DNA of 64,000 nucleotides, from assembly GCA_937884605.1 (NCBI GenBank), contig CALGDM010000006.1, positions 248,001-312,000 of the forward strand, given 5' to 3'. Origin of the DNA: an uncultured Spiribacter sp. (GTDB lineage Bacteria > Pseudomonadota > Gammaproteobacteria > Nitrococcales > Nitrococcaceae). Shown piece by piece: positions 53,005 to 60,747 of this stretch. Each line of letters begins with the position of its first letter. Position 1 is the first letter of the stretch. Position numbers and translations under genes: made by a program. The notes below the pieces were generated by a model. It saw only the letters and a program-made list of their open reading frames with translations. It was not told the DNA's origin and did not search any database.

Positions 53005-53019
53005 AACCCCCAGAGTGGT

Positions 53020-53856
53020 TCAGCGAGCGGGCAGTGCCTGCGCCAGCGCGTCAGTCAGTGGACGCATGAAATATCGCCCGGCTGGCGCGGCATCGACGTG
53101 GATCGTCAGTGACCGGAGTTTTTCTTCAACCACTGGCCCCATTGCCGCGACAGTCATCGAGCCAAGGGCGTTGCGCAGGGTTTCTTCGACGCCCTGTGTC
53201 CGAGCGATCTGCATGAGTACATCCGCTTGGCGCTTGCTTGAAAAGACGATGGCGTCGATCCCACCTTCAATGATCCGCTCGACGAGGGCCTTCGCTCCTT
53301 GCTCGTCATTGTGGTCGGTGTAGACATAGGGCCAGACCGGAACGGGCTCCGCCCCGATGGCTGCGATGGCGTCTTGAAGCGGCTGGTTGGGTTCGGTGCC
53401 GTATAACGCTATACCTACAGCTTTCGAGGAGATGCCTCGCGCATCCAGAGTCTGGATGAGTCCATCGGTGGTAGGTGTCTCGCTGCGGACGGTTTCCGAC
53501 AGCCCCCACTGACGAAGGACACGGCCCGGCTTAGGGCCGCGGGTCAGCAGATTGACTTGCGCGAGGCGGTCTCGCAGCGCCGCATCCACGCCAATCAGCT
53601 GCGCGCGGTCATGAAGTCGGCGAATGGCCTCGCCGGTGACGATCACCAGATCATTGATTTCGCGATCCTCGATGAACCGTCTAAGCCATTCATCGACCGG
53701 TTTCGTATCGGGTGCCGGTTTGATACCGATCAGTGCGCAGCGCTCCACAATGGCGCCGCGACGCTCGAGAAGCCCTGCCAGTTCGGTGGCCTGGCGTGTC
53801 TCCAGAATGGCGATTCGATAACCTTCAAACGGCTGCGGCTGAATCCTCATCGTCAT
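53020..53856 (-). CDS. hemD: Uroporphyrinogen-III synthase
   Basis: HemD cyclises hydroxymethylbilane to uroporphyrinogen III, precursor of siroheme. From the ATG at 53856 (GAGGAG 7 bases upstream) the protein is 278 aa. It has the bilobal HemD pattern: Ile-Ala-Ile-Leu-Glu-Thr-Arg near residue 15, Val-Ile-Val-Thr-Gly-Glu-Ala near 65, Tyr-Gly-Thr-Glu-Pro-Asn, then Ile-Val-Phe-Ser-Ser-Lys-Arg and Val-Ala-Ala-Met-Gly-Pro-Val. Like HemD copies in nitrite clusters it overlaps cysG, here by 32 bases. It may be a second copy dedicated to siroheme. Confidence 0.85.
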   Translation of the reverse strand: MTMRIQPQPFEGYRIAILETRQATELAGLLERRGAIVERCALIGIKPAPDTKPVDEWLRRFIEDREINDLVIVTGEAIRRLHDRAQLIGVDAALRDRLAQVNLLTRGPKPGRVLRQWGLSETVRSETPTTDGLIQTLDARGISSKAVGIALYGTEPNQPLQDAIAAIGAEPVPVWPYVYTDHNDEQGAKALVERIIEGGIDAIVFSSKRQADVLMQIARTQGVEETLRNALGSMTVAAMGPVVEEKLRSLTIHVDAAPAGRYFMRPLTDALAQALPAR

Positions 53857-55285
53857 GTTCTCCTCGGCCGTCGGTGCAGTATCCAGGCAGGAATGCCGAG
53901 TGGTCTTGGTCGCCGGTAAACCACTCAAATTGCCTTGACAGGCGCGCAACCTCGCCGACGATCAAAAGGGCCGGGGGACGGACATTTGCGACATGCCGGT
54001 AAAGATTCGCCAGCGTGGCCCGAATAACGCGCTGGTTGGCTGTGGTGCCCTGTTCGACCACAACGGCGGGAGTGGTCGGTGAGCGGCCGTGATCAACCAG
54101 TCCCGAGCATATGTCGGGCAGGCTCCCGAGGCCCATGTAAAAAACCAGCGTGTCCGAACAGCGGGCCAGGTCGGACCACGGCAGTTGCAGCTCGCCGTTG
54201 TGCCGGTGGCCAGTGATGAAGCGGACCGAATGGGCGTGATCGCGATGGGTGAGGGGGATCCCCGCATAGCTTGCACAGCCGCTGGCCGCCGTGACGCCCG
54301 GCGCGATCTGAAAGTCGATGCCGGCTTGCACAATGACTTCGAGCTCTTCGCCCCCGCGGCCAAAAATAAATGGGTCGCCGCCTTTCAAACGCGCGACTCG
54401 GCATCCCTCTCTTGCCTTGTCGACCAGCAGCTGACTGATTGCCTGCTGGTCCATGGCATGCTGGCCAGCGGTCTTGCCCACATAGATGCGCTCGGCCTCA
54501 CGGCGGGCAAGGTCGACAATCGCCGGTGAAACCAGACGATCATAGACAATGACGTCCGCCGAGCTGAGAAGACGCTGCGCCTGATTGGTCAGCAGATCGA
54601 CGGCGCCCGGACCGGCTCCGATCAGATAGACCTCGCCGGTATCCGGTTCCGTGGCGCGAGCTTCAAGACGCTCATCGAGGGCTGCGGCAGCCTGCTCCTC
54701 GCGGCCTGCCAATGCCATGCTGCCGATCGGTCCTTCAATGACCGCTTCCCAGAAGCGCTGGCGATTGTCGACGCCTTCGATGCACCGCTTTGCCTTTTCC
54801 CGGAATCTGGCGAGCAGCTCGGTCAGGCGTCCGTACGAAGGAGGGATGAGCGCTTCCAGCCGTCGCCTGACCAGGCGCGCCAGCACCGGTGAGCGGGCGC
54901 CGGTAGAGACTGCAATTGTCATCGGACTGCGGTCGACGATACCGGGCAGAATGAAAGTGCACATCGAGGGGACATCCGCAACGTTCACGGGGATTCCCCG
55001 CTGGACGCAGGCGCTGTAGACGCGGCGGGCTTCATCTTCGTCATCTGTGGTGGCGATTACGAGGCGCACGTGGTCGAGGTAGCGTCGCTGGAACGTGGCA
55101 CGACGCCATTCGAGGTAGCCGTCAGCAACCATTCGGCGCGCTTCGCCCTCAAGGTCTTCGGCGACCAGTGTTACGGTTGCGTTCGCTTTTTTAAGAAGCT
55201 CTGCCTTACGAGCGGCGACGGCGTTGCCGCCGACAACCAGACAATGCTCGCCGTGGAGGTTCATGAAAATGGGGAGTTGGTCCAT
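53825..55285 (-). CDS. cysG: Siroheme synthase CysG (trifunctional)
   Basis: CysG methylates, oxidises and chelates iron into uroporphyrinogen III to make siroheme. From the ATG at 55285 the protein is 486 aa. The N-terminal dehydrogenase/chelatase half (1-210) has Val-Val-Gly-Gly-Asn-Ala-Val-Ala-Ala-Arg-Lys and Pro-Val-Asn-Val-Ala-Asp. The C-terminal SUMT half (about 215-460) has Tyr-Leu-Ile-Gly-Ala-Gly-Pro-Gly, Asp-Arg-Leu-Val, Arg-Leu-Lys-Gly-Gly-Asp-Pro-Phe-Ile-Phe-Gly-Arg-Gly-Gly-Glu-Glu and Pro-Gly-Val-Thr-Ala-Ala. A short acidic tail follows. It feeds the siroheme NirA immediately downstream. Confidence 0.95.
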   Translation of the reverse strand: MDQLPIFMNLHGEHCLVVGGNAVAARKAELLKKANATVTLVAEDLEGEARRMVADGYLEWRRATFQRRYLDHVRLVIATTDDEDEARRVYSACVQRGIPVNVADVPSMCTFILPGIVDRSPMTIAVSTGARSPVLARLVRRRLEALIPPSYGRLTELLARFREKAKRCIEGVDNRQRFWEAVIEGPIGSMALAGREEQAAAALDERLEARATEPDTGEVYLIGAGPGAVDLLTNQAQRLLSSADVIVYDRLVSPAIVDLARREAERIYVGKTAGQHAMDQQAISQLLVDKAREGCRVARLKGGDPFIFGRGGEELEVIVQAGIDFQIAPGVTAASGCASYAGIPLTHRDHAHSVRFITGHRHNGELQLPWSDLARCSDTLVFYMGLGSLPDICSGLVDHGRSPTTPAVVVEQGTTANQRVIRATLANLYRHVANVRPPALLIVGEVARLSRQFEWFTGDQDHSAFLPGYCTDGRGEHDDEDSAAAV

Positions 55286-55319
55286 CGGATCTCCGGGCCG
55301 AATATTCACCCGCGAAAAC

Positions 55320-55336
55320 TGCAAAAGTCGTGCCGC
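55320..55336 (-). promoter_or_regulatory. Probable sigma-54 promoter for cysG-hemD
   Basis: On the minus strand GCGGCACGACTTTTGCA matches 12 of the 14 defined positions of the -24/-12 consensus, with the essential GG and GC correctly spaced. The predicted start near 55309 would give a leader of about 24 bases with a GGAG site. It overlaps the leader of the divergent SDR gene. Confidence 0.55.
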
Positions 55337-55347
55337 ACGGAGGCTCA

Positions 55348-56109
55348 ATGACTTCTGACATCGCCGTGATCACCGGGGCAGGCTCGGGGATTGGGTCGGC
55401 GCTGGCCGTGGAGCTTGCCGGGCGGGGGATCACGGTGGCGCTGATCGGTCGCCGACGCGATGCGCTCGAGCGCACGCTCGCGTTGCTGCCCGAGAGCTCG
55501 GCAGGCCTGGTCATGACCGGTGATATCGCCATCGACGATGACCGGCAGCGCTTGATCCGAAAGATCAGTGCGTGCGTTGAGTCTGCGGGGATGGGGCTGC
55601 GCTATCTGATCCACAACGCCGGTGTGGGTGAACCCGCCAGCGGGATTGAAACCATGGATCCAGACGGTCTGGCTCGGGCCCTGGCAGTCAACGTCACAGC
55701 CCCGCTTGCGCTTACTCAGGGGCTGCTGCCGCTGCTGCGGGCTGCGCATCCGTCTCGAGTGCTCATGGTCGGCGCCGGAATCGCGGATCGACCCCAGCCC
55801 GGCACGGGCAGCTACGGCATCAGCAAGAAGGCGCTGACGCGGCTATTCGAGCAGATGCAGGTGGATTTCGCCCAATCGCGGGCGAGTGAACCCGACGTGG
55901 CCCTGTTTCAGCCGGGGCTTGTGGATACGCCGGGCATTCGTGCGCATCTTGAGGCCGCCCGTCGCTGCGGCCTGCCGCATGTCGATTATCTCGACCAGGC
56001 CCTGGCCGACGGCGAGTGCCGGTCGCCCCGGGCCGTGGGCGAGGCAATGGCCGAGGCGCTGACGAACACGCCATCGGAGGACTTTGCGGGCGCCACCCTG
56101 CGGCCCTGA
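55348..56109 (+). CDS. Short-chain dehydrogenase/reductase
   Basis: SDR of 253 aa. From the ATG at 55348: Val-Ile-Thr-Gly-Ala-Gly-Ser-Gly-Ile-Gly near residue 8, His-Asn-Ala-Gly-Val-Gly near 90, and Tyr-Gly-Ile-Ser-Lys (catalytic Tyr-x3-Lys) near 155. The residue order and a Leu-Phe-Gln-Pro-Gly-Leu-Val-Asp-Thr-Pro motif fit SDRs acting on benzil or sepiapterin-like substrates (YueD type), but substrate is not certain. It is divergent from cysG. Confidence 0.85.
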   Translation: MTSDIAVITGAGSGIGSALAVELAGRGITVALIGRRRDALERTLALLPESSAGLVMTGDIAIDDDRQRLIRKISACVESAGMGLRYLIHNAGVGEPASGIETMDPDGLARALAVNVTAPLALTQGLLPLLRAAHPSRVLMVGAGIADRPQPGTGSYGISKKALTRLFEQMQVDFAQSRASEPDVALFQPGLVDTPGIRAHLEAARRCGLPHVDYLDQALADGECRSPRAVGEAMAEALTNTPSEDFAGATLRP

Positions 56110-56127
56110 GCCAGTGCGGCGCCGCCT

Positions 56128-56565
56128 CTAGCCGGCTGCCCCCTCCGTCTCGCCGGCCTGAACGGCCTGGGCGCGGTTGCGAACCTGTTTGACCATCGCG
56201 ACAAAGCCATCGCGGCGGTTGGCCGTCAGCTGTTGCGAAAGCCCAAGGTCATCAAAAAGCGACTCGATGTCGGTGTTGAGGATTTCCTGCGGCGTTTTGC
56301 CCGAATAGGCCTTGAGCAGAATTGCCACCAGTCCTTTGACGATGAATGCATCACTGTCGGCGCTGAAAAACATCCGCGGGGGATGCTCGTCACTCACCGT
56401 GGTTTCGAGCCAGACATTGCTGGTGCAGCCATCGACGCGGTTGGCTTCGGTTCGTGCCTCGTCGGGCAGCGCTGGCAGGTCTCGGCCCATATCGATGAGC
56501 AAACGGTAGCGATCCTCCCAGTTGTCGAGAAAGTGGAAGGTGTCGATCAAGCGTTGTAGATCCAT
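56128..56565 (-). CDS. sufE: SufE-family cysteine desulfuration protein
   Basis: Sulfur acceptor for a SufS/CsdA cysteine desulfurase in Fe-S assembly, 145 aa. The active-site Cys is in Arg-Val-Asp-Gly-Cys-Thr-Ser-Asn-Val-Trp near residue 47, and Asp-Ala-Phe-Ile-Val-Lys-Gly-Leu-Val-Ala-Ile-Leu follows. SufE's ending Leu-Gly-Leu-Ser-Gln-Gln-Leu-Thr-Ala-Asn-Arg is typical. No sufS is next to it; it may serve the many Fe-S enzymes here or elsewhere. Confidence 0.92.
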   Translation of the reverse strand: MDLQRLIDTFHFLDNWEDRYRLLIDMGRDLPALPDEARTEANRVDGCTSNVWLETTVSDEHPPRMFFSADSDAFIVKGLVAILLKAYSGKTPQEILNTDIESLFDDLGLSQQLTANRRDGFVAMVKQVRNRAQAVQAGETEGAAG

Positions 56566-56643
56566 AAGGCACTCCCGAGACTACGGGCATCAATTTTGAC
56601 GCTACAATGGTAAGTCAGGCAACAACGGGAGGAAGGTCAGTCC

Positions 56644-57429
56644 ATGACCGAGTATTCGACTCATACGGATTCTGCCGCGCTTTTTGACGAAACCGAGTGT
56701 GCCTACTGCCGCAACGGCGCCGGGCTGGGTTTTGACTTTACGTTTGCGTTCCAGCCGATCGTCGATGCCGAGCATCGTCAGGTGCGCGCCTACGAAGCAC
56801 TAGTGCGCGGGCCGAACGGTGAGGGGGCCGGCAGTGTTCTCGATAAGGTCGACCGCCGCGTCATGTACCGATTCGATCAGGCCTGCCGGGTGAAGGCGGT
56901 CAAGCTTGCGGCCGACCTCAATATGCAAGCACAGCTTGCGATCAACTTTATGCCCAACGCAGTCTACAGCCCTGAAACCTGCATCCGCACAACGCTGGCG
57001 GCGGCGCGTGAGTACAACTTTGACACCGCCAAACTCGTATTCGAGTTCACCGAGGCCGAGCAGTTGTCATCCACTGATCATCTAATCTCGATCATGGCCG
57101 CCTATCGCGATATGGGCTTTGCCGTTGCGATTGACGACTACGGCGCCGGCTTTGCGCGGATCAATCTGTTGCTGGATGTCCAGCCGCAGTATCTCAAGCT
57201 TGATATGTCGCTTGTTCGTGACTGTGACTCGATACCCGCCAAGCAGGCACTGATCGAGGGCACGCTCCTGACCATGGAGCGCCTCGGGGTAGAGACCATT
57301 GCCGAGGGGGTCGAGACCGAAGCGGAATACGCCTGGTGCCGCGCTCATGGCATCCGCCTTTTTCAGGGTTTTTTGCTGGCACGCCCGGGATTCGAATGTC
57401 TGCCGGAACCCTATATACCGGCAGACTGA
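56644..57429 (+). CDS. Stand-alone EAL-domain c-di-GMP phosphodiesterase
   Basis: Cytoplasmic 261-aa protein. A short N terminus with Cys-Ala-Tyr-Cys precedes an EAL domain: Tyr-Glu-Ala-Leu-Val-Arg-Gly (near residue 49), Asn-Phe-Met-Pro-Asn, Glu-Phe-Thr-Glu, Asp-Asp-Tyr-Gly-Ala-Gly, Lys-Leu-Asp and Ala-Glu-Gly-Val-Glu-Thr. This subset resembles the EAL part of blue-light BLUF-EAL (YcgF) proteins and other class-2 EAL proteins; catalytic residues look present. The Cys-x2-Cys may bind metal. The gene stands alone. Confidence 0.87.
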   Translation: MTEYSTHTDSAALFDETECAYCRNGAGLGFDFTFAFQPIVDAEHRQVRAYEALVRGPNGEGAGSVLDKVDRRVMYRFDQACRVKAVKLAADLNMQAQLAINFMPNAVYSPETCIRTTLAAAREYNFDTAKLVFEFTEAEQLSSTDHLISIMAAYRDMGFAVAIDDYGAGFARINLLLDVQPQYLKLDMSLVRDCDSIPAKQALIEGTLLTMERLGVETIAEGVETEAEYAWCRAHGIRLFQGFLLARPGFECLPEPYIPAD

Positions 57430-57450
57430 GGCAACGCTGATCCCCGCTGC

Positions 57451-58161
57451 CTACCAATTCTCGGCAAATGGCCGAGCCTCCACCTCAAACGACCAGGCCG
57501 AGCGTGGCTGTTGCGTCAGCCAGTAGGCGGTTTCAGCAACAGCATCCGGATCAAGGAAGAACGTATCGGGCTTGTCCGGCAGGCGCTCGCGCGTGCGGGG
57601 CAGATCGACCACGCCGTCGATCATAATGGTAGAAACATGAATCCCGTCCGGCCAGAGTTGCTTGGCCAGCGATTCGGTTAGATTGCGCTGGGCGCCCTTG
57701 GCGCTGGCAAACGCTGCGGTCTTGGCAGCGCCCCGGCGTGATGCGGTGGCGCCGGTGACCACGATGCTGCCGCGGCCGGCACTGCGCATATCCGGTGCCA
57801 CGGCCCGTGCCGCCGCCACCAGTCCAAGGGTATTGACCCGCCAGGATTGCTCGAACGTCGACAGCTCGAGGGATTCAAAATCACCCCAGATGCCGGCACC
57901 GGCGTTGTGCAGCAGCACATCCACCGGGCCGAGTGCTTCGCGGATGTGTGCAAAGGTGTCGCTGACCGCGGTGGGGTCGCCGATATCGCACTGATAGGCC
58001 TGTGCGGCATCGCCGATCTCCGCGGCCAGCGAGTCGCAGAACTCCGCTGACCGGGCGATCAGCGCGACGCGGTAACCGGCGGCAGCGAAACGGCGCGCAA
58101 AGGCGGCGCCGTTACCGGGGCCGACACCGTTGACGACGCAGACGGGCTGAAGATTTGCCAT
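57451..58161 (-). CDS. SDR-family protein with Phe in place of the catalytic Tyr
   Basis: SDR fold of 236 aa. The nucleotide site reads Asn-Gly-Val-Gly-Pro-Gly-Asn-Gly near residue 11, then His-Asn-Ala-Gly-Ala-Gly and Val-Val-Thr-Gly-Ala-Thr-Ala-Ser. The position of the usual Tyr-x3-Lys reads Phe-Ala-Ser-Ala-Lys, so Lys remains but Tyr is replaced by Phe. The protein may be non-catalytic or use a different mechanism. The next gene is divergent, with 171 bases between them. Confidence 0.82.
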   Translation of the reverse strand: MANLQPVCVVNGVGPGNGAAFARRFAAAGYRVALIARSAEFCDSLAAEIGDAAQAYQCDIGDPTAVSDTFAHIREALGPVDVLLHNAGAGIWGDFESLELSTFEQSWRVNTLGLVAAARAVAPDMRSAGRGSIVVTGATASRRGAAKTAAFASAKGAQRNLTESLAKQLWPDGIHVSTIMIDGVVDLPRTRERLPDKPDTFFLDPDAVAETAYWLTQQPRSAWSFEVEARPFAENW

Positions 58162-58246
58162 GACTGACTCCTCGAATGATTGGGAGCCGTCACCGTATCA
58201 GGCCTGGCGAGCGATCAGGTGATTAGAACCGCATGGCGTTTGTATA

Positions 58247-58275
58247 TGCAAAAACGGTCTTTAAAACCATTTGCA
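58247..58275. repeat. Imperfect palindrome in the SDR/rhodanese intergenic region
   Basis: TGCAAA and TTTGCA arms with inner GGT/ACC, in the 171-base divergent gap that holds both promoters. It may be a regulator binding site for the sulfur genes; it matches no consensus I know. Nothing else clear was found in that gap. Confidence 0.35.
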
Positions 58276-58332
58276 GGTAACAGAAGGTTCTATCCACAAT
58301 GGTGGCATTACATCAAGACACGGAGTTAAAGC

Positions 58333-59289
58333 ATGGCAATCCGCCTGACTACCCTTGGGGTTGCAGTGGCAACGGCACTGGCCGCGCAGGCCGCAAGCGC
58401 CAGTGTGCCGCCGCTCGTTGACACTGACTGGCTCGCCGATCGCCTACAGGACGACAATCTCGCCATTGTCGACGTCAGAAGCCCCATCGATAATGGCGAC
58501 GAAGTAGCGTTTTCCGACGGTCATGTTCCCGGTGCTGCCGATGCCGGGTATGCCGATACCGCCTGGCGCGCCGAGCGTGACGGGGTGATCGGTCAGCTGC
58601 CGCCGATCGAGTCGCTTGAAGGCTTGATCGGTACGCTGGGCGTCGATAACGCCGATACCGTTGTGGTCGTACCAGCGGGTACCGGGCCGACGGATTTTGG
58701 CAGTGCGGCCCGCGTCTACTGGACATTCAAGGCGCTGGGCCATGACGCCGTCACGATTCTCAACGGTGGCTACCAGGGCTGGGTGGCCGCGGATCAGCCA
58801 ATCGCCACCGGTCAGCCCCGCGTCGAACCGGGCACGTTCGAAGCCGATCTCCAGTCTCGGATGCTGGTCTCAACGAGCGACGTCGAAAATGCCGACGAGC
58901 GCGGTCTTCAGCTGATTGATGCGCGGCCATCAGCGTTCTACGAGGGGGAGCGCAAGCATCCCGCAGCGCGGGTAGCGGGAACCCTCCCCAGCGCAGTGAA
59001 TCTGCCGCATTCGTCGTTCGGCGTTGATGGCGATGCATGGCGGTTTGATCCGTCCCGTGCGGAGGCGGCCATCGAGGGCGTGTCGCTCGAGGCGGGTCGT
59101 CGACCGGTTTCCTTCTGCAACACCGGCCACTGGGCCACCACCACGTGGTTTGCCCTCTCCGAAGTCCAAGGCCTCGATAATGTCGGGCTCTATGATGGCT
59201 CGATGGTCGCCTGGACGGCCAACGAATCACGGCCAGTCGATGTGGCCAAGCGTGGCCTGGCCCGTATCCTCGAGTTCTTCGGCGGATGA
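58333..59289 (+). CDS. Exported rhodanese-type sulfurtransferase (two domains)
   Basis: Periplasmic thiosulfate:acceptor sulfurtransferase-like protein, 318 aa. A signal peptide (hydrophobic residues about 6-24, Ala-Ser-Ala cleavage) precedes two rhodanese domains. The first lacks a catalytic Cys; the second has Phe-Cys-Asn-Thr-Gly-His-Trp-Ala near residue 260, the persulfide-forming loop. Asp-Val-Arg and Asp-Ala-Arg motifs are typical. It overlaps the YeeE-type transporter by 4 bases, indicating a joint role in thiosulfate or sulfane sulfur uptake. Confidence 0.9.
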   Translation: MAIRLTTLGVAVATALAAQAASASVPPLVDTDWLADRLQDDNLAIVDVRSPIDNGDEVAFSDGHVPGAADAGYADTAWRAERDGVIGQLPPIESLEGLIGTLGVDNADTVVVVPAGTGPTDFGSAARVYWTFKALGHDAVTILNGGYQGWVAADQPIATGQPRVEPGTFEADLQSRMLVSTSDVENADERGLQLIDARPSAFYEGERKHPAARVAGTLPSAVNLPHSSFGVDGDAWRFDPSRAEAAIEGVSLEAGRRPVSFCNTGHWATTTWFALSEVQGLDNVGLYDGSMVAWTANESRPVDVAKRGLARILEFFGG

Positions 59290-60503
59290 ACATGGCAGCC
59301 GCGGCATCGACAATCCCGGATCAGGGGCCGCGCGCCGATCGGTTTATCGTAATCACGGCGGCCATCGGGCTCGTATTGATGGCGGGCCTGATCAGCCTCG
59401 AAGCGCCCATCGATCGCGTGTGGCTGTTGTTGATCGGTACCGGGCTGGGTATTGCCCTGTACCATGCGGCCTTTGGTTTTACGGCTGGCTGGCGCAACCT
59501 GGTCACCGAGCGGCGCAGCGGCGGGTTGCGCGCCCAGATGGTGTTGCTGGCCATTGCCTCGGTACTGTTCATCCCGGTTCTCGGGTTTGCCGATTCCCTG
59601 GGCCTTACCGGGATCAGCGGGACGCTGGCGCCCGTCGGTATCTCGCTGGTGGTGGGGTCGTTTCTGTTTGGGTTTGGCATGCAGCTGGGCGGTGGTTGCG
59701 GCTCCGGCACGCTTTTTACCGTCGGCGCCGGCAACCTTCGAATGATGATCACGCTGATCACTTTCATCGCCGGATCGGTGCTCGGGACGATGCACCTCCC
59801 GGCATGGTTGGCGATGCCGGGTGTTGATCCGGTCAACCTCATCGAATCCCTCGGTGTGGGCCCCACGCTGGCGCTTCAGCTGGTACTGATCGGCCTGTTG
59901 GCTGCGGGATTTGCGGCGCTGGAACGACGTCGGCATGGGCATGTCGCCCGAGTGCTGCAGGCCCGGCCTGAGTCCGGGATAGTGACGACGCTGATCCAGG
60001 GGCGCTGGCCGCTGCTCTGGGGGGCGCTTGCGCTCGCGCTTCTCAATCTGGCCACGTTACTGGTCTCGGGGTATCCGTGGGGCATTACCTTTGCGTTCGG
60101 CTTGTGGGGGGCAAAGATCCTCCAGGCGTTTGGTGTCGACATGGCGCAGTGGTCGTTCTGGACGTGGGATTATCCTTCGCTCGCCCTGAAAGACAGCCTT
60201 CTGGTCAATGTGGTCTCGGTGATGAACTTTGGGCTGCTACTCGGCGCAATGCTTGCAGCCGGCCTGGCCGGGCGCTTCAATCAGGCGAGTCGCCGCACAC
60301 TGGGGACTCGATCGGTGATCGCCGCCATTGTTGGCGGGCTTTCCATGGGCTACGGCGCGAGGCTTGGATTCGGGTGCAACATCGGCGCCATGTTCAGTGG
60401 CATCGCCTCGGCCAGTCTGCACGGCTGGATCTGGTTTGCGTGCGCGTTTGCAGGCTCGCTGGTCGGTATCCGGGCGCGTCCCTGGTTTGGACTGGCAGGG
60501 TAG
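59286..60503 (+). CDS. YeeE/YedE-family thiosulfate/sulfur transporter
   Basis: Membrane protein of 405 aa with about nine helices, full-length for the YeeE (TsuA) family. Two internal repeats each contain the Cys-bearing motif: Phe-Gly-Met-Gln-Leu-Gly-Gly-Gly-Cys-Gly-Ser-Gly-Thr near residue 140 and Gly-Tyr-Gly-Ala-Arg-Leu-Gly-Phe-Gly-Cys-Asn-Ile-Gly near 365. Cysteines in these motifs relay thiosulfate across the membrane in TsuA. It is coupled to the rhodanese gene and followed 8 bases later by a small Cys-rich protein. Confidence 0.9.
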   Translation: MNMAAAASTIPDQGPRADRFIVITAAIGLVLMAGLISLEAPIDRVWLLLIGTGLGIALYHAAFGFTAGWRNLVTERRSGGLRAQMVLLAIASVLFIPVLGFADSLGLTGISGTLAPVGISLVVGSFLFGFGMQLGGGCGSGTLFTVGAGNLRMMITLITFIAGSVLGTMHLPAWLAMPGVDPVNLIESLGVGPTLALQLVLIGLLAAGFAALERRRHGHVARVLQARPESGIVTTLIQGRWPLLWGALALALLNLATLLVSGYPWGITFAFGLWGAKILQAFGVDMAQWSFWTWDYPSLALKDSLLVNVVSVMNFGLLLGAMLAAGLAGRFNQASRRTLGTRSVIAAIVGGLSMGYGARLGFGCNIGAMFSGIASASLHGWIWFACAFAGSLVGIRARPWFGLAG

Positions 60504-60511
60504 AGGGCGCT

Positions 60512-60709
60512 ATGTCGAGCCGACGGGACTATTCACGCGCAAGGGTCGTCGCCGTACTGAGCGCCCTGCTGGTCCTCATCCTCGTGGACCACTTCCATTC
60601 CGCCACGTTCGCGCGCAATAGTGGCGAGGCGGGTGTGACCACCAGCTACTCCCAGCTCGATAGTGGGGCCTGCGCCCCTTGTGGGGCACCTTGCCGGCCT
60701 GACGAATGA
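60512..60709 (+). CDS. Small membrane-anchored Cys-rich protein
   Basis: The 65-aa product has a basic start, one membrane helix (about residues 12-28) and a C-terminal Cys-Ala-Pro-Cys-Gly-Ala-Pro-Cys tail. A GAGGG site precedes the ATG. It follows the YeeE-type transporter by 8 bases and ends at the terminator hairpin. The triple-Cys tail suggests sulfur binding or redox exchange with the rhodanese; no family was recognised. Confidence 0.6.
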   Translation: MSSRRDYSRARVVAVLSALLVLILVDHFHSATFARNSGEAGVTTSYSQLDSGACAPCGAPCRPDE

Positions 60710-60735
60710 GCCCCCGCCGTCTGAACGGCGGGGGC
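60710..60735. terminator. Bidirectional terminator hairpin
   Basis: Perfect 11-bp stem GCCCCCGCCGT / ACGGCGGGGGC with a CTGA loop, exactly between the convergent ends of the sulfur operon (stop at 60709) and gloA (stop at 60748). There is no T-run, but its position and stability fit a two-way terminator. Confidence 0.75.
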
Positions 60736-60747
60736 GCTCTGGCGCGG

